64,000 bases of DNA from Halictus rubicundus (GCF_050948215.1 NC_135152.1:11132310-11196309), one strand, 5' to 3'. Positions 1 to 13,532 are shown, numbered from the stretch's first letter. The notes: a model not told the origin generated them from the letters alone. Made by a program: numbers and translations.

Positions 1-3000
1 CGTTCTCGTTTATTTAATCGCACAATTTATACAACGTGACGGCAAAATAAAAATTTCCAGAAAAAATACATTCCCGTTATTTTTATAAAGTGATTTAAAA
101 AAAAACTTGGTGCCCCGTAAATCGAGCGTTAAAAACGCATGAGACTGAAATAGAGGATTCGCGAAAAAGCATCGCGCGTTTTCGATTCCAGGACATTCGT
201 CGGGGCGCGTCGCCATTGAGTGTCCTCTCGAAAACCGGGATTTTCGAACGTCGCGATCGTTCGGTCGCGGTATCTACTTTTAAACCGCAATAAATTGAAA
301 GCGGATGTATAAGCTGCGCCCGGCGGATTCGAAAATCCAGTGAAATCTACTTTTCGAGAGGATTCAAAAGCAACATATTACGGTGCGAGCGGCGCGGCGA
401 AACGCCCGGAGGTGAATCAGGAAGGCTTCCTTTCGAATTTCTGCAATGCGTACGATGTATAAATCATTCGTGCGTAAACTGAACTGTATTTTCAAAATTA
501 ATACCTTCGACTGTTTCGCCAAAGACCCGCAAATCATCATTGCAAATAAAAGTTTTCTGTTAGCTGTACAAAATTCATCGCCTCCGCAATCAATTGGTAG
601 TAACGTTACTTTAGAACCGAACCTTTCGTCCATCAAACAGAAAATTCAATAATTTACAAGATGGACGAAGAACACAGAAAATGATGGAGATTATTTTCGA
701 CAGTAAATGAGTAAGTGTAATTTAGAAGTACAAATATTAGACGAGAAAATAAATTTCTATTCTATAGAAAAATTAGTACACTAATTACGAGAAACGGAAG
801 TCCAATGAAAGTTTATTCTTTCCTGTAGTAATTTTAATAAATTGGGAATAATATATCAATATTCTTAAATGCTTATAACCTTCCTACTGTTCCAACTTGC
901 GTCCATCCATTTCCGTCGTAAATTACATCAAATCTACAGTTTAATTATGGCAGGAAGTATTTCATCAAACAGTGTCGCTATAATTATTCATATATTTCAC
1001 GCGAAAAGCATTTCCATTAAGGATGAAGACAAACGTGACAACAAAGCTCGTTATATTTATAGAAAATATTCATATAGAAATGAATATGCTGGCTTTTTTA
1101 TAAAGTGAAAGATTGATGTATGCGATCAATTATCTGTTCATAAAAAGATTTTGCATCAACAAGTCCGAAAGACACATTTACTAGAAAAAGCGAAAAAGTT
1201 TATAATTGAAACTTCGGGGGAATTAAATAAAAAAGAAAGCTGCTGTTTGTTTCCAGCAATTTTCTCGCGAGAGACATTGTTTTCAGGCAATGAGTTTTCT
1301 GGATTAGGTTTTGAAATAGAGACGCGTCGGATTTTCGCAATAAGCCAGTTGCTCCCGCCACATTTCTTCGTTAGCACATTTTTTTTCTGTTCTTTCATTT
1401 GCAACAATTTTCCGTTACACCGGTCTTTAATAAGATAAATCCGAGCACCCGGCGTTGAACGCTTATGCTGTAAATTGGTTGCTAGCACACAGCCCGCAGG
1501 GATATCAAAAAATACGTTAAGCTCCCTTAAATTTGCATAACTTTGAATTATCACGTGCTCGGCTTTACGAGTTATTTGTCTGGTCCCCCTATTTTGGATG
1601 ACGGTTCTAACCAGCTCGTGGAACGATGTAAATTCGAAATTCTTGGCCGTGCTTTTGTCTCTTCGGTTTTACTTTTATTCAGTTGCTCGTTTGGATGCTG
1701 TTTGTGCACGCGTAATTGCACAGGATGATACGTGGCGGGTTCAGCAGACGGAAATAAGAAAACGAGCCAGTGTAAATATCGCGATATCATCTTGTTTTCT
1801 GAGTCACAGGCTCTTGTACCCTCCAGTAATTCTTTTAACGAACTGTACTCGTTATTCCACCGTTTGTAAGAGACATTTGATATACCTTCTTATTTTAGCG
1901 CGCTGAGTCCACCATTAGCATTGTGTTTCTGCGAACGAAAGCTCCAAAACTGTTTAATATTTGTTGTTGCTTGCATTCGAGAATGTTTCCTTATTTATAG
2001 GATGGCTACTGGCTACTGTACACTATATTTTTAACCCTCCGGTGCACCAGTTGAGTTCGCGTAGAGAATTGTTATCTTTTCCATATCGTTTACTTCTTTC
2101 TCGGAATTCCCTAATAGGCTAAATAAACTCCTTTTTTATTATATAAGGTAAAACTGCAAGTTTGTTTCATTTATTCGTAAGCTCACTTTCATATCCCAGC
2201 TATTGTTAACTGTATTTAATAACTGTAAAATATAATGTATGATTAAATTCATAGATATAAGTTGGAAGTGTTCTTATAACGTTAGTAACTGTTATTATAA
2301 TTGCTAGACCGCGGTTCTTTGTGCAAACTAAAAATTGCCTGCAGCAAATACATGAACCTGAGGTTGGACGAAAGTGTATGTCTTCTTCTAACAATTTTGA
2401 TAAAATAAAAAACGATGTAACAGTAATAATTCTTCTGATGTTTTCACTATTTGTATTTTATCTAATGATTTTTATCATAAATGCATACGATACGAAGTCT
2501 AATAATTATACTGTGGATCTTTGTAGGATTAATACATTCAAATTAAGGAAACAATATTTTTAAATGGTCCGAACATTCTTGATTTAACTAAAATTCATTA
2601 TTGTCACAAGCGCACAATATCCACAGTCTACTGACAATCATATTATCGTTTATGGCACAGTCTTCGATCGTTTGAAACTTTTTTTGTACATTTAAAAGGC
2701 AAAACATAATTATTTCACGCGAGAATCGTTCACAATTTAAGACCACACTTATCTACTTTCTTTTATGCATCACATGCAAAAGAAGTCAGATTTGTCTGGT
2801 CCATTCTGAATTTTGTAACACGTCCCTTTCTAATAAAAAACGGAGCAAGCAACACGCAGCTGTGTTTGTTAATAAAAACATGATCGAAAGATTCCCGAAC
2901 TCAGTTTTCCGGTAAGAGTTCCCTTCACCCGCGAGAGGAAGATTAAGCGGCAACCGGAAGTTGGTTCCGCCGTTTCGAGCCGGCATATACACAACGTTCG

Positions 3001-3359
3001 GCAAAACTTGTAGAATTCAACCAACGGAACTGTCGCCATTGTACACGTAGAATCCGGCTGCGAAAGATTTTACCTTTCCGGCTAGCGAAACGAAACGAAA
3101 CCAGACGAAACGTCTAGCCCGGAATTTCGAGTGGTATCGGGAACCAGTGAAATTTGCACGAGAGAAATTCATTAACCATTGCATGAGCTATACCCTGCCC
3201 TAGCGAGAGCCGGCTTCCTCAATTCCAATCCACGCTCCTACAATGCTCTGCAATGCGATCTTTCTTTTTATAGTTACAACTTAATTGTTAAACTTCGTAC
3301 TATTTTAAAAATATATTCCCTCGGTAAAGTACGAATCCTGAAAAAAATGTGACTTGTAA
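1..3359. other. Gene-free AT-rich stretch
   Basis: Short open frames on both strands show no domain, no codon bias and no plausible splice structure. A TTAACCCTCCGGTGCACCAG motif at 2032-2051 resembles 37775-37794 and may be the end of a TTAA-type MITE. Confidence 0.6.
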
Positions 3360-3790
3360 GAATTTCTTCTGAAAAAATTCATGGATTCTTCTGTCTTATT
3401 TATACTACTTATTTTAAATATATAGTGTAACTTGCAGTAATTTTGTTACGCAAAATCTCAGAAAGTGCCATTTTTAGAAAATAAAGTCAAAATCTCTGAC
3501 GGCTCAATTAACTATTTGAAGAGAACGTGATTTTTAGAATAGTAATGGAGCTTTCTTTTAAATGAGTATCTTGATTATAGGTACATGTATTCTGCAACTT
3601 CTAGTACTCTTTTTGCTGTGAAACTTTAGAAAGTGCCATTTTTTAAGTGTAATACCTTTAAGAGGTTATGCCAGCAAGTTGACTGGTTGATTAATGGATT
3701 TCTTTTTAAAATGTGTATCTTGTGCGTAGGTACATATGTTGTGTAATTTGCAGGAACTTTTTGCTGCGTAACCTTAAAAAATGATGGAGC
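3360..3790. repeat. Degenerate tandem repeat, unit about 150-170 bp
   Basis: About 2.5 diverged copies. Recurrent landmarks are AGAAAGTGCCATTTTT (3461 and 3630), GTATCTTG with GTACAT (3569 and 3714), and TTTTTGCTG followed by a GAAACTTTA or GTAACCTTA motif. Spacing between copies is about 145-170 bp. There is no coding signal. Confidence 0.5.
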
Positions 3791-4089
3791 ACCAGCCACT
3801 CTCTCGGAAGCTGTTATCCTAATTCCGTTGCGCGGCGAGCGCGATTTCTTGGAGCAGAATCGTTTGAAATAAAAAATTAATGAATATTCTGTTAGTATGT
3901 GATTTTACTCTTTCAATCTTTCAATCTAAGAAGAAAGGGAATATTTGAACCTCGTGAAATCATGTTTTTCGTTTGAATGACTGTGAGAAATAATTTTTTT
4001 TAAAATTCATTTAGTAGATCAGTCTATCTACTAGACAATATTAAGAAACTACGAATTTCTTTCGAAGTAGGAGAATCCGTGCTCACGGT

Positions 4090-4825
4090 TTTTGGGAAAA
4101 CAACGTTTAGAGGGAAGGCTGTTGCTTAGGCATTTTCAAAGATTTTTCAGTAAAAAAATCACCATAAGTAGTGCAATATATGCACTTCCAAAAGGGGTAC
4201 TCGTCTAAAACCGAAGTCCACAAATTTTTGCAGAAAAAATTCCTAAAACTCGCATTCCTTTCATAAGGACCACAACAACCGAAAACAGCCTTTAGGAAAG
4301 AGGTTTTTACTCAAATATCTTTCAAGATCCCGAAGCAAAAAAATGACTACATGTAGCCTAATATGTGCACTTTCAAATGAGGTACTCGTCTAAAACCGAA
4401 GTCCACAAATTTTTGCAGAAAAAATTCCTAAAACTCACATTCCTTTCATACGGACCACAACAACCGAAAACAGCCTTTAGGAAAGAGGTTTTTACTCAAA
4501 TATCTTTCAAGATCCCGAAGCAAAAAAATGACTACATGTAGCCTAATATGTGCACTTTCAAATGAGGTACTCGTCTAAAACAGAAGTCCACAAATTTTTG
4601 CAGAAAAAATTCCTAAAACTCGCATTCCTTTCATAAGGACCACAACAACCGAAAACAGCCTTTAGGAAAGAGGTTTTTACTCAAATATCTTTCAAGATCC
4701 CGAAGCAAAAAAATTACTACATGTAGTCTAATACATGCCCTTTCAAATGAGATACTCGTCTAAAACCGAAGTTCACAAATTAAAAAAAAAAAAATTCCTA
4801 TAAGTCCCCTTCCTTTCAAACAGGC
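4090..4825. repeat. 185-bp tandem repeat, about four copies
   Basis: The anchor TACTCGTCTAAAAC recurs with TCGTC starting at 4201, 4386, 4571 and 4756, an exact 185-bp period. The two central copies are nearly identical across ACCGAAGTCCACAAATTTTT, CATTCCTTTCATA and GGACCACAACAACCGAAAAC. The first and last copies are clearly degraded. The homogeneous centre with worn edges is typical of a small satellite kept uniform by unequal exchange. Confidence 0.9.
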
Positions 4826-6907
4826 TTAAGCGCATGAAGGGTTGTTATTTTGTGAGAAAGAAAAGAACTATGATTTTGAAATATTAAAGTGGAAGAATAG
4901 AATTTTGACAACAAAAGGTCGCTCTCTGGACCACTCTAAGCCGGCCGCCGCAGAAGTGAGATTTGCGTGGAAGTCAGGAAGCGGAATCGTTCGCGGCGCA
5001 GGATAACGCTCGCGAGGGACTAATACAGGTTCCGTCGTTCGTCTCCGGCATTGTGAACGTTTTTGACAAAATCTCGTTCCATCGCGGCCCCGGAAATAGC
5101 GGCGTGGCTCCTAGGTTGTCGGGTCTCGTCGACGTTTAGATAAATAGAGGGAATCCGGAAGGAGGGCCAGCACACGAGAGCAATAGTTCGAGGATAACCG
5201 GGATGCGAAATGGCTTCGCTATAACAGGAAAAATTCGTGTGCTCCTCCTTCTGTGTACAGCCCCGCACAAAAGTATGGTGGACACTTGCTTGTGATTTGA
5301 TTAAATTTTGTCCCGTTATTCAAAATACTTCTCGCATCATTTCTTTTTTATTACTGAACATTTGAGTACATATTGCATATGTAAATTGGGCGAGTTTCAT
5401 ATGGACAAAATAAAAAATCGTGCACAATGGAGAGTAATATTCTACGATAAACTTTAAAATATATAAAAGGTAAATTGCGTACAGGCTTGTAATTAGATTT
5501 AACGGTAATAATAATAATATTATTAATGATAAGTCTCCACATGCTTTTGAACGGGAGTGTATGCGTGCATCGCAGAGTAAGCGCATAGGATATTGCGGAA
5601 TTATGAACACAATGGATGGAAATGCCGGGAGAGGTATTACTTTCCTCATTATCGGACAACCTAAAATCGCTTCGCGCATCCCCCGGTAATTATAGAAAAA
5701 CTCTTTGCCCGGTAAAAACAGATCAATTCGATTTTGTTTATAGAACGGTGTACAATTACCGTCGAGTAACATTACTCTAGGCGAGTTTTATTATACTTCG
5801 TGGAAAAATTTTAGTCCCTTAACTTTTGTTAATAACGTTTCATTATAGACTACAGGTTGTGCAAAGTACAAATTTTCTAACACAGTTACAACAAACAGAA
5901 GTTAAAATATATTCCTTCTTCCAATAACTGTAACAAGTCTATAATAATACAGTAATATTCTTAAATTCACAGTTTTACACTCCACCTACTAATTTGTACG
6001 ATAAATTCGTAAAGTCAGCAATAATTGTAAACTTCGATAGAGAATAATGCGTCGTAAAGCGTCCAATAAAATGGCAAAGCAAGTTCGAAGAAACATTATC
6101 CCTTCTTCGTGGTTTTCAAGAGCAAGAGTGGTTGCGCAACAACAGCTGTTATTATAATTATATTGACTTTGCGTTACACGATCGGAGCGTTTAACTAGGA
6201 AGAGAGAGATTGCGGTTTACGCAAGTAGCCGGATTACACGGTGCATTGTAATTTTGCGGAATCATGTTTGAAATTGCATTTGCTCACACCAGTTCACGCG
6301 GCATTTTTCGAAGCAGCAAGCGCGCGGCTTTCTATTAATAAAACATCCTCCCGCGAAACGGAGCGGGTGAAATCACACTAATTCGATTAAAAATAGCGTG
6401 TTAGCAGCGGCCGTATAAGCTTTACAACGTGTTTACCCTAAGCAAGCACATAATGGATTCCGAATTACGATCGGAAGTTACCGTACGAAGAAGTTTTACG
6501 TGCGGCGCATCTCAAAGCAAGCGCCACCACGCCGTCGTTGCACCCGCTGCACTCGCAAGTTGCAACGCGACAAACCTCGCCGCGACAGCGACACGAACCT
6601 CTCACCTGTTCACACTGGTCACCGTTGTGCAAACGTTTCGAATGTTATAAAAAAACACACGGCCACGCGCGACAGTGTACATTTCATTTCGCAGATTTCC
6701 CGATGCAAAACCGAGAAGCTCAAATTCGCCGATGAATTGAAAAAAAAATGTCGTTCGACAAAAATCCTACGTTCGAAACGCGTTGACCCGATTAGAGGCG
6801 GAGATCGCGCTCGTATTTTATCAAAGCGAAAAAATACATAAATGTATTTCACGGTCGATAAGCTGGGCGCGGTGAGGGGCGACGAGCGGTTGGACGAAAC
6901 GGCCTGG
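4826..6907. other. Gene-free stretch with CpG-richer patches
   Basis: CpG-richer patches lie at 4930-5260 and 6180-6620. The longest frames (about 110-150 codons) overlap each other on both strands and look random; for example, the minus-strand frame at 5320-5772 has a hydrophobic centre but no recognisable family. Confidence 0.5.
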
Positions 6908-7370
6908 CGACGATCAAAAATCGATTTTCCTAGTATTGTCAATTCGAAAAATAAAATATTGCTGTTCCTTGAAAGAGGAATAATTGTATTATCGTTCGGT
7001 CGACTCGGTTTTTCAATAGTCCCTTCCGTTTTCTTGCGAACGATGCTTGGAATCCACAGAGTGTCGCGAACGTTGACAGCTCCTGTGCAACGAAAAATCT
7101 ATTTTCGTAAATTTGTAAATTCAAAAAAAAGTCCATTTTTTAATATTTGCTTTCTTTTTTTTTTTTTTTTGGTGAACGATGCTTGAAGTGAACAAAGTGT
7201 TGTAAATGTTGTCGAGAGCTCCTATACAACGAAAAATCGATTTTTCTAATATTGTAAATTCAAAAAAAAAAAAAATAGTGATATTTCTGGACAGAAAAAT
7301 AATTGTCATACAATATGGTGAATCCCATTTCTGAATATTTATTTTCGTTTCCTCGCGACCGATGCTTAAA
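6908..7370. repeat. Degenerate tandem repeat with A- and T-rich runs
   Basis: Three uneven copies carry the landmarks AAAAATCGATTTTC with TATTGT and AAATTC (about 6916, 7092 and 7230) and CGATGCTTG or CGATGCTTA (7041, 7178 and 7360). Spacings of about 140-180 bp differ because of poly(T) and poly(A) runs. Frames that look open here are produced by the repeat. Confidence 0.6.
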
Positions 7371-8738
7371 GCCAGTAGTGAGTTATAATATCCAGTATAC
7401 GTAGTTCCATAATTTTAATGTTTGTAGTTATGATGTACAAGTAAATGAAATATTAGTTGAAAAACCACTAGCGAGAGATTTTATTTGCCAGTATACACAC
7501 GGAGCTTAATTTTTAGAGGAACGCGACTAGAATTTCAGTTTAACAATTTATTTCGCGCAGCGTACAGTCATTTTCAATATGGTAACTTCGCTAATTACTT
7601 GAAATATTAAAAATTCTTTCACAAGAGTATTCTAGACGCACAAAACTTTAAAGAAGAACAAAATTACGTGTCTTTATAAATAAATAGAACGTACCTGTTC
7701 GTTGCCCCTGTGGCAATTAGCGTGGGACGTAAGCACACCCTGGAGCACAACGATTGCACGATCGAAGGGACAACGAACAAAAGGAAAAACTCTGAAAAAC
7801 TCCCACAGTATCACCATAATTTAGTCATTAATCATTATCGTAGCGGTTGCTTCTTGAACTCTTTCGGACGAATTTATGTTACGGCCCAATAAATACACGA
7901 AAAATAGGAATCATTATTACATAACTTCGAACGGTTGCAAAATAAGAGAAATTTAACACGTTCAGACGTTTCTAATGTTACCAGAACATAAATCAAATTT
8001 TGGAGAGTACGGAATCGGTCAACGTAAAAATCAAGTCTATAGTTATGCAGTTTCAAGCAGCAAACATTTTTAATCCTGCAATGATATCACGGGGTCTCGC
8101 ATGACCAAAAAATCTCTGTTCGCCAATTTTCGCTACTGCATTGCACAACAACTGCAAATACGAAGTTTCATTAGCTTGTTCGAAACGTTCGGGGTTACCA
8201 GTTTTAAATTACATACTTGTAATTGTAAGTATCTCAACAAATTTTTTGAGAATTTTAAAAAACCGTCAGTATCGACGTAGTCCGAGTGAACACGGTGCCA
8301 CTTAAGGGTTAATTTACACTGGCGCGCGAAAGTTCGTAAGAAGCCTACCCAAACCCCAAATCTAACGTCGCATAATGCAATCGTTCATAAAATTTCGTTA
8401 CCACAAGTTACCGAAAATTTCCTGAACCTAATGGATCACCGGCATCGTCAGCAAGCCCCGGGATAAGAAAAGACGAGAAATAGGCGAACGACGGGTTCAA
8501 GTGGCTATTTATCCGTACCGTCCCGTGTCTCTTTACCGGGTCCGCGAGCTGGTTAAATTTATAGCCACAATTCTGAGTCGGTCCCTGTGTACGACGATAC
8601 ATAACCCCCGGACCAGGAGGAGTACGGAAAGGCTCCTGGGAACGAGATTACCGGAGATCAAGGGGGAAGAATAAGAAAGGAGTAGGAGCTGAAACACACA
8701 CATACACACAGAGTCACACAGACACACACGGAGAATCA

Positions 8739-8739
8739 G

Positions 8740-8776
<37 letters not shown>
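8739..8776. repeat. (GA)n microsatellite
   Basis: A run of GA dinucleotides, preceded by an ACACAC-rich stretch from 8694. Similar short (GA)n tracts recur at 13530-13573, 14371-14392 and 22509-22540, and as CT on this strand at 19545-19560. Confidence 0.9.
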
Positions 8777-8780
<4 letters not shown>

Positions 8781-9019
8781 GCCAGAGAAAGAACTCAACT
8801 TTCTATCCTCCCTGCTGGTTTCCTAGTCTGGCCCACCACCTCGAAATCCATGGGATTACCGTAGTCACCTCAGCTCCCCACCGTTTCGTCCGGTGTGCGC
8901 CCTGATGGCGATTTGCCCGACGCCTAACAATGGCTACCTGCCACGAGATTAGGGGGCACTTTATAAACGTGGCGGCGTGCCGCGGTCTGCCTCGATACGT
9001 TTTCGACAGGTTCGACTAA

Positions 9020-9068
9020 GCACTTCGTCGTCGTTGTTGTTGTCGTTGTCGTCGTCGTCGTCGTCGTT
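9020..9068. repeat. (GTC/GTT)n trinucleotide microsatellite
   Basis: About sixteen GTC or GTT triplets in a row. Frames through this tract give serine or aspartate/asparagine runs, which makes the overlapping open frames on both strands look longer than they mean. A similar (GAC)n tract lies at 14746-14775. Confidence 0.85.
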
Positions 9069-9329
9069 GCGACCGTACTCGCCACGGCACCGTGTTTCAC
9101 TGGGTATACCTGAAGTGGCTGCCAGCCGGTTGGACAGTGTTGTTGCGCGGGTAAGTAGAGAACCCACCCGGCGACGCAGACTTGACGGTCCTCGATATTA
9201 GCTCGCCGGTGTGCCTCGCGGTGACATCGGCGCAGACAAGATGTATCGATTACTGATACTTAAGCACCCCGATGAGACGAGCCGGCCGACTACCGAATCG
9301 CCGAAACGTCGATGAAACCTAGCCTGGAT

Positions 9330-9805
9330 AGGGTAAACCCTGCCAATATGGGACGTGGGACCTCGTTGCTTACCGATACCAGAGGAATTTTTACTGGTTT
9401 CTAACCCTTTGTCACGCGACCCGTCTTCTTTTATTTTCAAACTTCTTATGATCAGGTGAATATTGCTAACATGGGACGTGGGAGCTCATAGCTTACCGAA
9501 ACCGGAAGAATTTTTATTGGTTTTTAACCCTTTGCTACTCAAAGGGCCTCCTGTTATTTTTGAACTCCTTATGAAAAGGTAAATATTGCAAGTAAGGGAC
9601 GTGGGAGCTCATAGTTCGCGAAATGTGGGGAATTTTGACTGATTCTTAACCCTTCGTGACCCAAAGTGTTTTCTTTTATTTCTAAACTTGCTATGATAAG
9701 GTAAATATTGCTAATATGGGACGTGGGAGCTCATAGTTGGCGAAATGTGGGCGAATTTTGATTTATTTAATAACTCTTTGCCACCCAAAGTGTTTCCTTT
9801 TATTT
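9330..9805. repeat. 123-bp tandem repeat, four copies
   Basis: GGGACGTGGGA starts at 9350, 9473, 9596 and 9718, a period of 122-123 bp. Each unit also carries AATATTGC, a CTCATAG or CTCGTTG motif, a GAATTTTxAxTxxTTT stretch and a TAACCCTTTG core. Copies are about 75-85% alike by eye. There is no coding potential. Confidence 0.85.
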
Positions 9806-9958
9806 CATCGTGTAAATCAATTGTTTAACGCAAAAGTGGTGCAAGTCGACTTTTTGCCTGTTTGGTTTAACACCACATCTCAAGAATTTAATCATCATTA
9901 ACTCCCGGCAGCGGTATTTTCTTTACGACCACAATGATTGGAGCTTCCTTATCCTTAA

Positions 9959-10120
9959 CACTGAACCTACCAAGCACTAAAAGTCATGTATTGCCTCCTA
10001 AAAATGTCAAGATTGTATTTATTTAGATTGCGTATAATTTTTATTATAATATAAGAGCTTCTTTATAATTTCAATAATTATAAAAAGTCAAATTTTGAAA
10101 CGGCAGTGATAGATTTAGTG
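9959..10120. mobile_element. piggyBac-type MITE with TTAA target sites
   Basis: TTAA occurs immediately outside both ends (9955-9958 and 10121-10124). The terminal inverted repeats read CACTGAACCTACCA at the left and, inverted, CACTAAATCTATCA at the right. The AT-rich 162-bp interior has no open frame. TTAA duplications are diagnostic of the piggyBac superfamily; an autonomous relative would have to supply transposase. Confidence 0.75.
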
Positions 10121-10284
10121 TTAATAATTTCACTGAAGAGGAAGGAAATTTTATATTTATTGCATGCCAACGTTAGTCACAAAAGAATGGGATTTTAGTT
10201 CGTCCTAATGTAAAAGCATAGCATTCATAACTAATAGAATTTGTTTCAGATCTGTATCACTAGTCTGACTTGTTATTATGCGAC

Positions 10285-10420
10285 AACAGGGTAAATGAAA
10301 TAATTATAATATTATCATAGAACAAACGTAATATTCTCCGATATTATTGAGATTTATAGAACTGTTACTAAATTCCTCATTGTCCAACAATTAGCTGTTT
10401 CGACTTTGCACCACTTTTGC
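10285..10420 (+). repeat. Fragment of family C interior
   Basis: AAATGAAATAATTATAATAT, TTATAGAACTGTTACTAAAT and TCCTCATTGTCCAACAATTA align with 63160-63260. Neither arm is present. Confidence 0.4.
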
Positions 10421-13400
10421 AGAGAAGGATTCAATTATATGCGCAACTCTATGACGCCTTGAATATTTTCAAAACGGAACATGCTATCAGAAATATGAAG
10501 CCTTTCATTGAACGTAGCTTTCATACTAATCGCTACGACATCGAACCTTGTAGGAAAACCGTATAGGGTGACTGGTCCTGCGAACGGACACTTAAGCTAC
10601 ACATCCGTTGGTAATTAGTATTCGCGTATTAAAATTCTTACATTTCGGAACACAATTCTAACAATATTTGATGGTTATATTTTCTGTTTAAAATCTGGCA
10701 TAAGTCGAATGGGTCAAATGAACAATGAACATCAATTTCTAATGAACACCACTGAACCACGTCGATTATCGTTAAACCACTGTATTATGAACGAAATTAA
10801 TTTTTCAACGTGGACGAAGAATAGCATCACTCACATATCACCAATCAGGCAGCGTTAATAATTTAACGAAGTTAATAAATTGTGTTAATGCGTCTCCCGC
10901 ATCAAGTTTCATCTGCTCAATTTTGCTCCAAAATTTCGAATCTAAATACACAAAATTCGCAGACAAGAAACTCGCTGTAAAACATTCTTTGCGAAGCAGA
11001 ATAAAAGTTGAAAATTCTCGATAGCCGTCAGGAGATTCCGCGACACCATTTTCGAACGAATTAGCCGGTTTCCAATCGGAACGGATAAATATGCGTATAA
11101 TATTAGTCCACGAATCGGCTCCGTGTAAATTCGTCGGCTAACTAGTTGATCGGCAAACGGCAGCGGGAAAGCAGAAGGTTCGAACCGCGGGGAATATCCG
11201 TTGTCTGTAAAACAAGATCGTTGGTCGTACTGTCGCTTTCAATTATCCCGAGTTTCTAATACTTTTAAGTGCGATGAATTGTTGCCCATTCCCGGTGGCG
11301 AGACGCCGTATTTCATTAACTCGAGTTTGAACGTAATGGTTCTTGTTCCGGGCTGTTTTGCCTGGCGGAATTTCTTCAGCTTCCGGTTTATTAAATATTC
11401 CATCACGTCCTAACTTAATTTAAAACTATCCACCGTGCCGCGGCGAGCCCTCGCATCGCAAACAATCGAACTCGAAACTCGATGCGACGAAAAGCGGCGG
11501 TGCTCTGCGGGGCGCGAGCGCCGGCACCAGATGGTTTATCCATTATCGGATATACACGAGATGATTAACTGACGACGAGATGACCCTCTAATATCAGATC
11601 ATTTATTACAACGTTAATAGCTATACATTACCTTATCAAATACTCCTACGAACCGGCCGGCGTATTAGCCGTCTCGAATTAACAAGCTATACATACGTGT
11701 AATTCGGTAGGTACACCGTAATGGAGCGCATCATCTATCGATTATCGATAATTGCCAAAGACGTTAGTGTATTTTCGGCGGCGCGGTGCACGCCGCGCCG
11801 TTGCGTTGGCCGCTCGGTTTGCAGGCCCCGCTTTCGGACAATTATGTAACGACGATACACGATTAAATGCCTGTTCCGAACTATTAATTCACCGACGCCG
11901 TCATCCGACTTTCGGCGATCTGCCGCGATTCGTGATTTTGTATCACCGGCGAAAATGATTGCTCTCGATATCATCATATTCGTGCGAATGTTGGCGGAAA
12001 TTTTAGCCACAGAACGACGCGATAATTCTGCTTCGCGTAAACGTGTCGTTGCAAAAAAAAAAAGGGAGTGGAACGTTAATTTTGCTGATGAAGAATAAAT
12101 TTTGAAGAATAAATTTCGGTTGTCTAATGATTCACTCTACTTTCGACATGTTCTTCTTGGCAGACTCTAAGCATCGATCACGAGAAAATGAAAGTTGATA
12201 TTAAAAAATGGAGTTTGCCATACTGTAATATAATTATTTCCTTCTGAAAAATACATTGTTACCCTCTTTTTAATTCACAACATTACCAAAATTTCTGATC
12301 ATGGTCACACTGATGATTTTTCCAGTTTCTGAATTCTCTTCTAGTACGTAGAGCACTGTCAAAAATTTTTTGGAAGATGCGAGAGAAGGGGGTGCTCCCA
12401 GGGGGTGCGAGAGAAGTTTCTACATTTTCGATGGAAATAGATGCAATAGATGCAATTTTCGAAATAAAGAAATTTGAATAAATTTGTCAACGGGGTGAGA
12501 GACTTTATTTTCAGATTCAACGGGGTGCCGATCGCCGAAAAGGTTAAGAACCCCTGGCTTAAATCGAAACAAAGAGATAAATACTATTAATTAGTTGCTA
12601 ATACTTTTTTCACTGTACCTCCCCGTTGAAACGGTCTACTGTATTTCAAATAATTTGTTGCTATGTCCTGTTTAATTCATACGAGAGGTGTAGAATGTAC
12701 TTATCGACAGAAGATTGACAAAAATTTCTGAAGCCGTGTAATCACGTACAAATGAACAGACACGAGTCAATCGCAAAAAATAAATGCAAAAAGTTATTCC
12801 CAAGCAAGTCAGTAATAAGAAAATTGGCCCAATTAACGTCTCTATCACTCATTCGCTGTAAAAATTTTCTTAACACTTAAAGTCTCACCGACCGAAGGAA
12901 GATGGAGCAACCGGTGACACTAATAATGAACATCCGGAGGGAACGGTCGGTGCATTTCCGTAACCAATGGTCACTATAAAAGAATCGCATTCCCTCGCGA
13001 TGGGGAAATATTTTTATCGTGGCGAGCGGTACATAAAACTTTCGATGTTCCCTGTTCCCGGTTTGAATGAGAACGCGATATGGATCGTAAATACGATCCT
13101 GGGGCGCGATAAAACGGTTACGCCGAATGTTTAGATAGAATCAATAAACTTCAATCAATTTTATTAATGGTCTGTTAGCCGGCACGATTGTAATCTTGCC
13201 TGGGTAGGCGTGCGTGCGTCGGCATGTATGTGTGTGTGTGTGTCCGTGTACGCGCGCGCGTTGGACGTAGGAAATGAAATCTTCGACGGCCGGCTTTGAT
13301 TTCTGTTGGCGCGGTGTGTTGGTTTTGTTCGCGGGCTCCATTTTCTGTGCGCTGGCAAACACTCGAAACAGAATTGGATCAGCGGGTATCAGCAGGTCTT

Positions 13401-13442
13401 GGTTGTCGACTAAATGTTTGCGCCCCTATTTGATTCATTTAA
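10421..13442. other. Gene-free stretch apart from a hAT end
   Basis: AT-rich with CpG-rich islands at 11040-11200, 11430-11530 and 11740-12030. Frames in the last island are arginine-rich on both strands, as is typical of CpG-rich non-coding DNA. A (GT)n/(GC)n run lies at 13229-13260. A TTAAGGGTTAA motif occurs just upstream of this region's neighbourhood at 8305-8312. Confidence 0.5.
12355..12556 (-). mobile_element. Probable hAT terminal fragment
   Basis: Read on the minus strand, the sequence begins CAGGGGTTCTTAACC, a very common end of hAT elements, followed by GGCGATCGGCACCCCGTTG. It also contains GAGAGAAG and GGGGTG motifs twice (12378-12411). The opposite end and a target duplication were not found, so this is a truncated copy. 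Confidence 0.5.
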
Positions 13443-13532
13443 CGGTCGAAAAAATTCATTAGACCGTTTACATGGGAAACAATGTCGGCTCTGTTCGTTT
13501 TCGCGAATTCGCGGCCTTAATAGAGGCAGAAG

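Noticed and set aside
5320..5772. 150-codon minus-strand frame with a hydrophobic centre
   Set aside because: No domain is recognised and it is AT-rich. A second overlapping frame on the same strand is equally open.
11165..11195. tRNA-like T-arm motif (GGTTCGAACC)
   Set aside because: No matching acceptor, D-arm or anticodon arm could be folded around it.
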